Notes: generated from the sequence alone by a model not told the origin. A stretch of 26,237 nt of DNA from Clostridiales bacterium (GCA_004556205.1 SFIL01000029.1:1-26237); one strand, 5' to 3'. Positions 14,586 through 21,685 are shown, counted from the first letter of the stretch. A program made the numbers and translations.

Positions 14586-15251
14586 TCATTTGTTGAACAG
14601 CGCCTTGCGTTTTCCGAAATACACAAGGTTTAAGACCATAAGAACAAGCGCCGAAACGGTATTGCTGATCGTGGGGAACAGGCTCAGCTCGGCCATGCCG
14701 ATGCCGTAGGAGGACGCGACGATAATCGCACCGACCATATAGGCAAGGTTCACCGTCGCGAGCGCGGCATAGCTCAGGGTGAGCAGCATGGGCCCGTTCT
14801 TATGGAAGCCGGACAGCCGGAAGCGCGTGAGCAGGAGCAAGGCGACGCAGACGATCATCAAAACGCCGATGATAATGTCCAGAATCCGCCAAGCGGGGAA
14901 GCAGGCATAGAAGAGCCTTGCCTCTGCGGGCGAGCCGTTGATCGTGCCGATGAGGAACATAATCGCATTGATAAAGCCTATCGCCGCGCTTGCGAACAGG
15001 GCGAAATAAATCAAAAATTTATACCAGTTCATTTGGGGCGCGGACGACTGCAGCGGCTGCTGCAGATCGGCTTGCTGCGGATAAGGCGGGTATTGCGGCT
15101 GCTGATTGGGCAGCGGACAGGGCGGCTGCTGCGGCTGCGCATCGCCCTGCTGCGGAGCGGCAGGCGTCTCGGGATTTGCCAAGCGTGTGCCGCAATTCGG
15201 ACAGAAACGGAGCGCGTCGGTGAGATCCGTGCCGCAATTCGGACAAAACAT
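14586..15251 (-). CDS. zinc-ribbon, Gln/Pro-linker, four-helix membrane protein
   Basis: A 221-residue protein. An N-terminal zinc ribbon uses Cys3, Cys6, Cys17 and Cys20 (FCPNCGTDL / FCPNCGTRL). Residues about 28-70 are a Gln/Pro-rich linker. Four hydrophobic segments follow: FLIYFALFASAAIGFINAIMFLI region, IIIGVLMIVCVALLLL, ALATVNLAYMVGAIIVAS and TVSALVLMVLNLVYF. There is no catalytic motif. It has the same architecture as the protein at 6088-6936, but the membrane parts show no obvious identity. The start has only a GAGAGGT site. Function unknown. Confidence 0.78.
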   Translation of the reverse strand: MFCPNCGTDLTDALRFCPNCGTRLANPETPAAPQQGDAQPQQPPCPLPNQQPQYPPYPQQADLQQPLQSSAPQMNWYKFLIYFALFASAAIGFINAIMFLIGTINGSPAEARLFYACFPAWRILDIIIGVLMIVCVALLLLTRFRLSGFHKNGPMLLTLSYAALATVNLAYMVGAIIVASSYGIGMAELSLFPTISNTVSALVLMVLNLVYFGKRKALFNK

Positions 15252-15285
15252 AAGCAGTACCTCTCAATCTGTAGGTTATAGCTTC

Positions 15286-15314
15286 AGCATAGCAAATTTT
15301 CGCGCGTTTTGCAA
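15286..15314 (-). promoter_or_regulatory. sigma-A promoter of the zinc-ribbon gene
   Basis: On the minus strand TTGCAA (15309-15314), 17 nt, TATGCT (15286-15291), about 35 nt upstream of the start at 15251. Confidence 0.65.
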
Positions 15315-15425
15315 GGAAAAAGTATCTCTGCGCGGGAAAAACACGCGATTTGCGCCCATATCTTGTGGGGAAGCCGATCAAACGGCACAAGTTTGTACTT
15401 TTGCATAAAATAATGAAATTTTCGG

Positions 15426-15455
15426 TTGACTTTCCCCGCTTTCTTGCGCTATAAT
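15426..15455 (+). promoter_or_regulatory. sigma-A promoter of the rpmH cluster
   Basis: TTGACT (15426-15431), 18-nt spacer, TATAAT (15450-15455), with a leader of about 80 nt before rpmH. Confidence 0.8.
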
Positions 15456-15541
15456 ATCATACGCGCAAATATGTGCAACATTTTTGGATTGCTGCGGCCG
15501 TTTCGGCTGTTGAGCATAATTTTACAGGAGGTGTTCCCGAG

Positions 15542-15676
15542 ATGCTGCGTACCTATCAGCCCAGAAAGCGCCATCGCGCAAAGGTCCATGGTTTCCGCAA
15601 GAGAATGGCTACCGCCAACGGCCGCAAGGTTCTTGCCCGCCGCCGTGCCAAAGGCAGAGCTGTCCTGTCCGCCTAA
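15542..15676 (+). CDS. rpmH: 50S ribosomal protein L34
   Basis: A 44-residue, strongly basic protein starting MLRTYQPRKRHRAKVHGFRK, with the usual RKVLARRRAKGRAVLSA end: complete L34 of normal length. The start is fixed by AGGAGGTG 8 nt upstream of ATG 15542; a longer in-frame ORF upstream has no site. It is the first gene of the rpmH-rnpA-yidD-yidC-jag cluster. The usual neighbour dnaA is not upstream: a zinc-ribbon gene is. Confidence 0.97.
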   Translation: MLRTYQPRKRHRAKVHGFRKRMATANGRKVLARRRAKGRAVLSA

Positions 15677-15682
15677 GGAGCC

Positions 15683-16078
15683 GTGACCGCACCATACTGT
15701 TTGAATGTCATCAGGGGCGAACGGAGCGATCTGTTCGCCTTCTTTGTATTGGAGGAAACGCATGGTCGTTTCGCTGAAGGATACTACCGCGGCGCAAACG
15801 CGGGCAACCGCTTTCTTGTCATCTACTGCCGCCGCAACGGGCAAAAGGTTAACCGCATGGGTCTGACCGTCAGCACCAAGCTCGGCCACGCGGTCGTGCG
15901 TAATCGTGTGCGCCGCCGTCTGCGCGAGATCGTCCGTCTGAACGAGGACAAGCTTGCAGAGGGCTTTGATTTTGTCATCGTAGCGCGCTCTGCGGCGGTC
16001 GAAGCGGAGTTTTCCGCGCTGACCAAGGCATTTTTGACCCTGACCGACAAGCTCGGAATGCAGAAGAAGCAACCCTGA
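15683..16078 (+). CDS. rnpA: ribonuclease P protein component (N-terminus uncertain, possible frameshift)
   Basis: The frame contains the RnpA core: a YYRGANAGNRFLVIYCRRNG segment, then NRMGLTVSTKLGHAVVRNRV and RRRLREIVRLN (the RNR motif contacting RNase P RNA), ending GFDFVIVARSAAVEAEF. The role is binding the catalytic RNA for tRNA 5' maturation. The N-terminus is odd. The best start, ATG 15762 with GGAGG 6 nt upstream, reads MVVSLK in another frame, exactly how related proteins begin, but then runs to a stop at 15864-15866. The core frame has only GTG 15683 (AAGGAG 2 nt upstream) or TTG codons as starts, giving a non-standard leader of about 30 residues. About 22 nt may be missing after MVVSLK. 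This is either a real alternative start or a frameshift/assembly error. Confidence 0.85.
   Translation: MTAPYCLNVIRGERSDLFAFFVLEETHGRFAEGYYRGANAGNRFLVIYCRRNGQKVNRMGLTVSTKLGHAVVRNRVRRRLREIVRLNEDKLAEGFDFVIVARSAAVEAEFSALTKAFLTLTDKLGMQKKQP
15716..15745 (+). promoter_or_regulatory. hairpin between rpmH and the canonical rnpA start (possible attenuator)
   Basis: GGCGAAC (15716-15722) pairs with GTTCGCC (15733-15739), followed by TTCTTT. It may lower expression of downstream genes relative to rpmH, a common arrangement in this cluster. If rnpA truly starts at 15683, this hairpin is inside its coding region. Confidence 0.4.
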
Positions 16079-16080
16079 TT

Positions 16081-16191
16081 TGTCATTGCGAAGCCGGTGC
16101 GCACACTACCCGCAAGGGGTACGCCGCAGCCGTAACGCTCCTTTGTCGCGAACGGCTGCGCTGCCACGTCGCTGCGCTCCTCGCAATGACA
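16081..16191. repeat. complete REP/MITE-like element, 111 bp
   Basis: Bounded by perfect 11-bp inverted repeats TGTCATTGCGA (16081-16091) and TCGCAATGACA (16181-16191). The interior has further palindromic parts, such as CCCGCAAGGGG and GCAGCCGTAA / CGAACGGCTGC. It is inserted between rnpA and yidD, 2 nt after the rnpA stop, in an otherwise tight cluster. It is followed at 16228-16249 by a GTGAATCGTGAATGGTGAAT-type repeat on the minus strand. Confidence 0.85.
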
Positions 16192-16292
16192 GGGAAGAAA
16201 GCACCTGCGAGTCAATTTAGCTGTGCGCTATTCACCATTCACGATTCACGAAACAGTCATTCACCCTTAGCCCCAAAAGAGGTGTGCGTTTT

Positions 16293-16505
16293 ATGAAAAA
16301 GATTCTGCTTGCGCTCATCCGCTTTTACCGCAAGTTCATCTCCCCCGCGTTTCCCGGCAAATGCCGTTTTATTCCGACCTGCTCGGAATACGGGCTGGAG
16401 GCGATCGAGAAATACGGCGCGGCAAAGGGCGGCTGGCTGACCTTCAAACGGTTGTTACGGTGCAATCCCTTCAATCACGGCGATTTTTACGACCCCGTGC
16501 CGTGA
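16293..16505 (+). CDS. yidD: membrane protein insertion efficiency factor YidD
   Basis: A 70-residue protein with the YidD signature: an N-terminal amphipathic helix (MKKILLALIRFYRKFISPAFP), then CRFIPTCSEYGLEAIEKYG and GWLTFKRLLRCNPF, containing the three conserved cysteines. ATG 16293 is chosen over GTG 16284 because AGAGGTG lies 8 nt upstream. It helps YidC-dependent insertion of membrane proteins at the inner membrane; yidC follows 54 nt later. The length is typical. Confidence 0.95.
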   Translation: MKKILLALIRFYRKFISPAFPGKCRFIPTCSEYGLEAIEKYGAAKGGWLTFKRLLRCNPFNHGDFYDPVP

Positions 16506-16559
16506 CCGTTCACCCGCCGCGTCCTGCGGCAGCTACCCCACCATTTTTGGAGAGTAACG

Positions 16560-17729
16560 ATGTTCAATATTCCCTTTATCCAGATCCCCTTTGGTTATGT
16601 GCTGGAGTTCTTTTATAACTTCTTCAGCAACTACGGCATCGCTCTGATTCTTTTCTCGCTGGCGGTCAAGCTCCTTCTGCTGCCTGTGAGCGCCAAGAGC
16701 AAAAAGAGCATGATGAAAACCACCCGCCTGCAGCCGAAGGTCAAGCAGATTGAGCTTGCCTGCGGCGACGACAAGGCGAAATACCAGCAGGAGGTGCAGA
16801 AGCTCTATAAAGAGGAGGGCGCCAGCATGACCGGCGGCTGCCTCTGGGCGTTCATCCCCCTGCTTATCCTCATCCCGCTGTACAATGTCATCCGCGAGCC
16901 GCTGGAATACCTGCTCCACCTGAGCAGCGAGCAGATCACCTCCGTAAAGGAGGCGCTCGCCGCGTTGGAGGGGGTTGCGGCAGACAAGCTGGACGTCTAC
17001 TGGCAGTACCGTGCCGCGAGCAACGCAGCGCTGCTGCCCGAGGGCGTCGAAGCGCTGAATTTCTTCTTCTGCGGCATTGACCTCGGTCTTAAGCCGGATT
17101 GGAAGGTCTGGAAGATGCACTCTTGGGCAGAGATCGGCGGCGCGATCATCCCGCTCGTTTCCGGCGGCCTGAACTATCTGTCCATGTTCGTCAGTCAAAA
17201 GATGAACAATACCGTTGTCCGCGACGAGAACGGCGAAAAGGACGAGGCTGCGGCAAAGGCAGCGTCCAGCGGCAAGTTCATGAACCTGCTCATGCCGCTG
17301 ATGTCCGTGTGGTTCGGCTTTATCATGCCGCTCGGCATCTCCATTTACTGGATTGCGCAGAGCGTGTTTGGCATCGTGCAGGACTATTTCCTGACGAAGC
17401 ATTACCGCAAGATCTATGACGCCGAGGATGCAGTCAAACGGGAAAAAGCCGCGCAGCGCGCCGCCGAGGAGGCGGAAAAGGAGCGCATCCGCGCCGCCAA
17501 GCGTGCCGCGAATCCCGACGGTATCACCGAAAACACCAGCAAAAAGAAGCAGCAGCTCCGCGAAAAGCAAAACCGCGAGGCCGCCGCGAAGGATTATGAG
17601 GCGAAAAAGCGCGCCGCGCAGGGTCTTGCACCCGAGGAGGCTGCGGAGATTTTGGGCGGCGAGGAAAACCGTCCCTATGCGCGCGGCAGAGCTTATCGGC
17701 CCGACCACTACCATTCTGACGAAGAATAA
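16560..17729 (+). CDS. yidC: membrane protein insertase YidC/Oxa1 family
   Basis: A 389-residue insertase. The first core helix region is GIALILFSLAVKLLLLPVSAKS (about 25-46), followed by a charged cytoplasmic hairpin (KSMMKTTRLQPKVKQIE). Further helices are CLWAFIPLLILIPLYNVI (about 97-114), the IIPLVSGGLNYLSMFVSQKM region (about 197-216) and LLMPLMSVWFGFIMPLGISIYWIAQSVFGI (about 243-272). A roughly 60-residue extracellular insertion lies between the second and third segments. The C-terminal 100 residues are highly charged (Lys/Glu/Ala/Arg repeats), as in Gram-positive YidC proteins that bind ribosomes. GGAG lies about 8 nt upstream of ATG. It acts with YidD and the Jag protein encoded 9 nt downstream. 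Confidence 0.95.
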   Translation: MFNIPFIQIPFGYVLEFFYNFFSNYGIALILFSLAVKLLLLPVSAKSKKSMMKTTRLQPKVKQIELACGDDKAKYQQEVQKLYKEEGASMTGGCLWAFIPLLILIPLYNVIREPLEYLLHLSSEQITSVKEALAALEGVAADKLDVYWQYRAASNAALLPEGVEALNFFFCGIDLGLKPDWKVWKMHSWAEIGGAIIPLVSGGLNYLSMFVSQKMNNTVVRDENGEKDEAAAKAASSGKFMNLLMPLMSVWFGFIMPLGISIYWIAQSVFGIVQDYFLTKHYRKIYDAEDAVKREKAAQRAAEEAEKERIRAAKRAANPDGITENTSKKKQQLREKQNREAAAKDYEAKKRAAQGLAPEEAAEILGGEENRPYARGRAYRPDHYHSDEE

Positions 17730-17738
17730 GGAGTTATC

Positions 17739-18680
17739 ATGGAAAAATATATTGTCACGACGGGCAAGACGATCGAGCTTGCGATCGAGGCAGCACTGGC
17801 ACAGCTCAAGCTGGACAGAGACTGCGTTTCCGTCGAGGTGCTCAAGAACGCGCGTTCCGGCTTCCTCGGCATCGGCTCGTCTCCCGCTGAGGTCAAGGTG
17901 ACCTATGAAGTTCCCGACGAGCCTTCGGCGCCCAAGACGGCGCTCTCCTCGGCGTCCCGCTCGAAGCCGAAGGAGCGTCCCGAGATTCCCGTAGCTGCTG
18001 GCGTCATTTCCCGTCCCGGCAAGAAGCCCGTACCAGAGCAGAAGCCCGCGAAGAAGCAGCCCGAGCGCAAGCCCGAGAAAAAAGCCGAGCCGCGTCCCGA
18101 GAAGCACCCCGAGCGCAGGGCGGAAAAGCCGCAGAAGCCGGCGGAGGCACCGAAGCCCGCAGAAACCCCGAAGCCTGCAGCAGCGCCGCAGACCGCGCGG
18201 GTCTATGCGCCCGCCGAAGCGGGCAGCGTCGAAGAGAAGATCGAGCTGTTCCTCAAGGGACTGCTCGAGCATATGGGCTCCGATGCTGTGCCGCACGCTT
18301 ACAAGCTTGATGAGGAGAGCTATCGCGCCGATTTGGTCGGCGGCGACGCGGGACTGCTGATCGGCAGACGCGGCGACACCCTCGACGCGATCCAGTATCT
18401 GACCGGCTATGCAATCAACCGCGAGCGTGAAAAGCGCCTGCGCATCAGCGTAGATGCGGGCGACTACCGCCTCAAGCGCGAGGAGTCCCTGCGCCAGCTT
18501 GCCAATAAGATGGCAGCCAAGGCGGTCAAATACCGCCGCAACTTCACGCTCGAGCCGATGAACGCCTACGAGCGGCACATCATCCACGCGGCATTGCAGG
18601 ATTATCCCGAGGTCACGACCTTCTCCACGGGCACCGAGCCGCACCGCCGCATCGTCGTCGCCTACTCGAAAGAGAAATAA
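17739..18680 (+). CDS. jag: Jag/KhpB (EloR) RNA-binding protein
   Basis: A 313-residue protein with three parts: an N-terminal Jag domain (1-55; YIVTTGKTIELAIEAAL and the GFLGIG loop), a long Pro/Lys/Glu/Ala low-complexity linker (about 60-160), and a C-terminal KH domain with the GxxG loop IGRRGDTLDAIQ (about 208-219) followed by R3H (YERHIIHAAL to the end). These proteins bind RNA, and in streptococci they regulate cell elongation as a KhpA partner. The linker is longer than average. AAGGAG lies 7 nt upstream of ATG 17739, 9 nt after yidC. A perfect terminator follows. mnmE and mnmG, often next, are absent. Confidence 0.93.
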   Translation: MEKYIVTTGKTIELAIEAALAQLKLDRDCVSVEVLKNARSGFLGIGSSPAEVKVTYEVPDEPSAPKTALSSASRSKPKERPEIPVAAGVISRPGKKPVPEQKPAKKQPERKPEKKAEPRPEKHPERRAEKPQKPAEAPKPAETPKPAAAPQTARVYAPAEAGSVEEKIELFLKGLLEHMGSDAVPHAYKLDEESYRADLVGGDAGLLIGRRGDTLDAIQYLTGYAINREREKRLRISVDAGDYRLKREESLRQLANKMAAKAVKYRRNFTLEPMNAYERHIIHAALQDYPEVTTFSTGTEPHRRIVVAYSKEK

Positions 18681-18688
18681 ATTATGAT

Positions 18689-18728
18689 GCAAACCGCTGA
18701 GAGACTTTCCTCTCAGCGGTTTGCTTTG
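18689..18728 (+). terminator. intrinsic terminator of the rpmH-jag cluster
   Basis: GCAAACCGCTGAGAG (18689-18703), loop ACTTTC, exact 15-nt reverse complement (18710-18724), then TTTGG. It lies 8 nt after the jag stop. Confidence 0.85.
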
Positions 18729-18732
18729 GCTT

Positions 18733-18919
18733 TACCCCAACTATTGACATAGAGGCATAAAAATCGTGCCGAAGCCTTAACTCCGACACGACTTGCGATT
18801 ATTTCTTTTTATCTCTACCCCAACTATTGACATAGAGCCTTATTTCTTTTTATCTCTACCCCAACTATTGACATAGAGCCTTATTTCTTTTTATCTCTAC
18901 CCCAACTATTGACATAGAG
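18733..18919. repeat. 41-bp direct tandem repeat (three units plus one outlying half-unit)
   Basis: A 22-bp motif beginning TACCCCAACTATTGACATAG occurs at 18733-18754, 18816-18837, 18857-18878 and 18898-18919, all in the same orientation. The last three are exactly 41 bp apart, joined by CCTTATTTCTTTTTATCTC. The first is 83 bp (about two units) upstream and is separated by the pta terminator hairpin. The motif read on the minus strand (GGCTCTATGTCAATAG...) recalls terminal repeats of ISL3-family insertion sequences, but there is no transposase and no inverted partner. Confidence 0.85.
18758..18791 (-). terminator. intrinsic terminator of pta
   Basis: On the minus strand TCGTGTCGGAG, loop TTAAGG, CTTCGGCACGA, then TTTTTATG; 9 of 11 stem positions pair. 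It lies about 140 nt beyond the pta stop, past the tandem repeats. Confidence 0.65.
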
Positions 18920-18929
18920 CCTGTTTGCT

Positions 18930-19928
18930 TTACGCCTGTGCGGCGGTGATGATCGCCATTTTATAGACCTCGTCGGCGTTGCAGCCGCGGGAGAGGTCGT
19001 TGATCGGGGCGTTCAGACCGAGCAGGATGGGGCCGTAGGCTTCGTAGCCGCCGAGCCGCTGCGCGATCTTATAGCCGATGTTGCCCGCTTCGATGCACGG
19101 GAACACAAAGGTATTGGCATAGCCTGCGACGGGGGAGCCGGGGAACTTGAGCTGACCGACCACGGGGGAGACCGCCGCGTCGAACTGCATCTCGCCGTCG
19201 AGCGCGAGGTCGGGCGCCATTTCCTTTGCCTTGGCGGTCGCCGCCTGCGAGAGGCTGACCGTGCCGCCCTTGCCGGAGCCCTTGGTCGAGAAGCTCAGCA
19301 TGGCGACCTTCGGGTCGATGCCGAAGAGCTTTGCGCAGTTCGCGACCTCAATCGCGACCTCCGCGAGCTTGTCCGCAGCGGAGACGACAACGTTGCCCTC
19401 TTTGTCGAGGGTGTCTTCATAGGAGATGTTGATGGCGCAGTCGCCCATGGCGAGCTTCTCCTCGCCGCGGACGAGAATGAAGCAGGACGAGACGAGGTGC
19501 GCGCCGGGCTTGGTCTTGACGAGCTGGAGCGCGGGACGGACGGTGTCGGCGGTGGAGTAGGTTGCGCCGCCGAGCAGGGCGTCGGCATAGCCCATCTTGA
19601 CGAGCATCGTGCCGAAATAGTTGCCCTTCGAGAGCGCGTCGCGGCACTGCTCCTCGGTCATCTTGCCCTTGCGCAGGGCGACCATCGTCTCGACCATCTT
19701 GTCCATCTCGGGATAGGTCGCGGGATCGAGGATTTCCAGACCCTCGATATCAAAGCCGCATTCCTTCGCCTTACCCGTGACAACCTCGACGTTGCCGACG
19801 AGGATCGGGGTCAGAAAGCCCTCTTTTTTCAGGCGGGCTGCAGCCTCCAAAATACGCGCGTCATGACCCTCGGTGAAGACGATCTTGCGCGGGGTTTCCT
19901 TTAATTTTTCAATCAGACGATCAAACAT
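18930..19928 (-). CDS. pta: phosphate acetyltransferase
   Basis: A 332-residue enzyme interconverting acetyl-CoA and acetyl phosphate, the first step of acetate fermentation. ATG 19928 is fixed by AGGAGG 6 nt upstream; the longer in-frame ORF has no site. It shows KIVFTEGHDARILEAA at the start, GGATYSTADTVRPALQLV, LSFSTKGSGKG, GEMQFDAAV and the family signature NTFVFPCIEAGNIGYKIAQRL near the C-terminus. This is the short Pta form without the N-terminal regulatory domain. ackA is not in the window. A small hairpin (CGGGC/GCCCG, 19947-19960) sits in the leader just upstream of the ribosome binding site. Confidence 0.96.
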   Translation of the reverse strand: MFDRLIEKLKETPRKIVFTEGHDARILEAAARLKKEGFLTPILVGNVEVVTGKAKECGFDIEGLEILDPATYPEMDKMVETMVALRKGKMTEEQCRDALSKGNYFGTMLVKMGYADALLGGATYSTADTVRPALQLVKTKPGAHLVSSCFILVRGEEKLAMGDCAINISYEDTLDKEGNVVVSAADKLAEVAIEVANCAKLFGIDPKVAMLSFSTKGSGKGGTVSLSQAATAKAKEMAPDLALDGEMQFDAAVSPVVGQLKFPGSPVAGYANTFVFPCIEAGNIGYKIAQRLGGYEAYGPILLGLNAPINDLSRGCNADEVYKMAIITAAQA

Positions 19929-19973
19929 GATGTTCCTCCTAAATTTCGGGCGTTTGCCCGATTTTTCCCATCT

Positions 19974-20003
19974 ATTATATATCCGCAGAGGACAGAAAAT
20001 CAA
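19974..20003 (-). promoter_or_regulatory. sigma-A promoter of pta
   Basis: On the minus strand TTGATT (19998-20003), 18-nt spacer, TATAAT (19974-19979). It overlaps the last codons of the upstream pseudouridine synthase gene, so pta has its own promoter. Confidence 0.7.
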
Positions 20004-20868
20004 GGGTCACGGCAAAATCGGAGCGGATTTCGACGATTTTTTCGCTGAGCGGGTGGCAAAACCGCAGAGAAGCGGCGCAAAGCTGCTGGTAGCGCAGGCC
20101 GTGCGCCTCGGAAAACGCCCGCGAAGCCGCCGTGCCGTACTGCGGGTCGCCCAAAACGGGACAGCCGAGGTATGCGCAGTGCAGGCGGAGCTGGTGCGTC
20201 CTGCCCGTCAGCGGGTGCAGCGCCAAAAGGCTTGCGCGCTCCGACTGCTCCAGCACGCGGTAGTGCGAACGGGCAGGTTTCCCGTCTTCGCGAATGCAGC
20301 GGAGCAGGCTCGCTTCACTGACCCTTGCGATGGGCGCATCGATCAAGCCCGCGGTTTCTGCGGGACAGCCATAGACAAGGGCGCGGTAGGTCTTTTCAAT
20401 CGCGCCGCTTTTGGACATTTCACAGAGCTTCGCATGGACGTGGGCGTTTTTCGCCAAAAGCACGACGCCGAAGGTATCGCGGTCGAGGCGGCTGACGGGG
20501 TGGACGGCGCAGGGCTGCCCTGTTTTTTGATAGTAACCGAGCAGGCGGTTGGCAAGTGTCCCCGTATTGCGCGAAAAGGACGGATGCACGAGCATCCCCG
20601 CCGGCTTGTCCACGGCGATGAGCGCCTCATCCTCAAATAAAATATGTAAGTCTCCGTCCTCTGCGGGGTAGTCGGGCGTGTCCTCGTCGAGCCGGACGCG
20701 CACGACATCTCCGCGCTTCACGGGAAAGTGCGTGTGGACGATCTCTCCGTTGACGGTGAACGCGCCGCGATATTTCAGACGCTTCACAAGACCTGACGAC
20801 AGCGCAAGCTCCCGCCGAAGAATCGACAGGAGCTTCGCGTCTCTTTGACTGGTGCAGAGCAGCTCCAT
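19975..20868 (-). CDS. RluA/RluD-family pseudouridine synthase
   Basis: A 297-residue protein from ATG 20868. The N-terminal S4-like RNA-binding region (about 12-60; LRRELALSSGLVKRLKYRGAFTVNG) is followed by the catalytic domain with the RluA motif HPVSRLDRDTFG (123-134), where Asp129 is the nucleophilic Asp. The usual RLDxxTSG reads RLDRDTFG. HPLTGRTHQLRLHCAYLGCPVLGD matches the second family motif. It isomerises uridine in rRNA or tRNA; the exact site (RluC/RluD-type or other) cannot be assigned. Its start overlaps the stop of the CBS gene by 1 nt (TGATG), so they are coupled. Confidence 0.92.
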   Translation of the reverse strand: MELLCTSQRDAKLLSILRRELALSSGLVKRLKYRGAFTVNGEIVHTHFPVKRGDVVRVRLDEDTPDYPAEDGDLHILFEDEALIAVDKPAGMLVHPSFSRNTGTLANRLLGYYQKTGQPCAVHPVSRLDRDTFGVVLLAKNAHVHAKLCEMSKSGAIEKTYRALVYGCPAETAGLIDAPIARVSEASLLRCIREDGKPARSHYRVLEQSERASLLALHPLTGRTHQLRLHCAYLGCPVLGDPQYGTAASRAFSEAHGLRYQQLCAASLRFCHPLSEKIVEIRSDFAVTLDFLSSADI

Positions 20869-21293
20869 CAGCGCGCCTCCGCAAGCTGCGGCGCGATGTA
20901 ATGCTCGAGGCAGTAGCGCATGATGGCGCGGCGCGTGACGATGCCGATGAAAGCGCCCTTGTCGTCCACGACGGGGACAAAGTTCTGGTCGGTCGCGCGG
21001 AGCAGCAGCTCCTGCATATCCGTCGAGACGGAGACGGGCAGATTGTCCTTGCGGTGGCCGATGGACATAATGCCGTGCTCCTCGGTATCGCGCAGATCCA
21101 TGCAGCAGAGGTTCTTGACCGCCCACAGGAGGTCGCCCTCGGTGAGTGTGCCGCAGTATTCGCCGTAGCGGTTGAGGATGGGCAGGGCGGTGTAGCCCGA
21201 GTGCTCCATGCGCTCGAGCGCCTGCCGGAGGGTATAATCGTCGTATAAGTAAGAACAGGACGCCTTAGGCGTCAGAAAGAATAATAAATTCAA
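20868..21293 (-). CDS. CBS-domain pair protein
   Basis: About 141 residues from TTG 21293, chosen because AAGGAAGG lies 6 nt upstream and the resulting start (M)NLLFFLTPK fits similar small CBS proteins. An in-frame start at 21368 would add 25 residues translated from repeat sequence. CBS1 runs from about 12 to 60 (TLRQALERMEHSGYTALPILNRYGEYCGTLTEGDLL) and CBS2 from about 75 to 132 (DNLPVSVSTDMQELL, NFVPVVDDKGAFIGIVTRRAIM). Such stand-alone pairs bind adenosine nucleotides and act as sensors. The 1-nt overlap with the pseudouridine synthase gene is probably only organisational. Confidence 0.88.
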   Translation of the reverse strand: MNLLFFLTPKASCSYLYDDYTLRQALERMEHSGYTALPILNRYGEYCGTLTEGDLLWAVKNLCCMDLRDTEEHGIMSIGHRKDNLPVSVSTDMQELLLRATDQNFVPVVDDKGAFIGIVTRRAIMRYCLEHYIAPQLAEAR

Positions 21294-21632
21294 TAGAAAC
21301 CTTCCTTTTTGGAAAATAGTGAATGGTGAATAGGGAATAGGGAAATTGTCTGTGGGAAGCGGCAGCAACCGACAGCCCTGCCGCGTCTGTGGATTGAGCT
21401 AAGGGCTAAGGACTAAGGGTGAATGACTGTGGTGTGCTTCGCACGATTTATAAAGTGGATCGGCTGCCCTATCTGTCATTGCGAGACCGGTGCGCACACC
21501 GGTCGTGGCAATCTTGTGCCGTTGGGTAGTATGCAGCCGGTGGTTCCTGCACCGGCTTATGACTGTCACTGTCCTGCAGGTTAAGTATACCATATTTCGC
21601 CGTCGAAGTCTGTTAAGAAAGTATAAAAAAGA
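21294..21632. other. intergenic repeat-rich stretch
   Basis: No gene is supported here. It holds GTGAATGGTGAATAGGGAAT (21319-21338), a GCGGCAG/CTGCCGC inverted repeat (21359-21384), the GTGTGCTTCGCAC palindrome (21432-21444) and a REP-like element (21474-21514). Short ORFs in it are composed of these repeats. Confidence 0.6.
21474..21514. repeat. short REP-like element
   Basis: TGTCATTGCGAGACC ... GTCGTGGCAATCT. The centre is the perfect palindrome GACCGGTG-CGCA-CACCGGTC. It shares its outer ends with the elements at 12622-12710 and 25922-25955. Confidence 0.8.
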
Positions 21633-21633
21633 G

Positions 21634-21666
21634 AAAACGCATCGGAGAAAAACTCCGATGCGTTTT
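21634..21666 (-). terminator. intrinsic terminator of the pgk-tpiA operon
   Basis: On the minus strand AAAACGCATCGGAG, loop TTTTT, CTCCGATGCGTTTT, then CTCTTTTTTA. It lies 20 nt beyond the tpiA stop. Confidence 0.88.
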
Positions 21667-21685
21667 GTGCAATTTGCTGATATGC

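Noticed and set aside
15252..15541. Replication origin upstream of rpmH
   Set aside because: No DnaA-box cluster (TTATCCACA-like) and no dnaA/dnaN were seen; the region holds two ordinary promoters.
16533..18692. 719-codon open frame antisense to yidC and jag
   Set aside because: It exactly mirrors two well-recognised genes with strong starts. GC-rich third positions leave the antisense frame open, and the translation is low-complexity Leu/Arg/Gly/Asp without a family match.
18733..18919. CRISPR array
   Set aside because: The spacing is regular, but the sequence between motif copies is itself repeated, not unique spacers; there are no cas genes.
19947..19960. Terminator or riboswitch in the pta leader
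   Set aside because: The stem is only 5-6 bp with no T-run on the transcribed strand, and the leader is too short for a known riboswitch.
19929..20003. Longer N-terminus for pta (and likewise for pgk 23740-23781 and the beta-lactamase-like gene 5891-5926)
   Set aside because: The added residues fall upstream of clear ribosome binding sites, and for pta they cross its promoter.
20869..21126. Longer 383-residue form of the pseudouridine synthase
   Set aside because: The added part is an out-of-frame reading of the CBS gene; ATG 20868 in TGATG context fits the family start.
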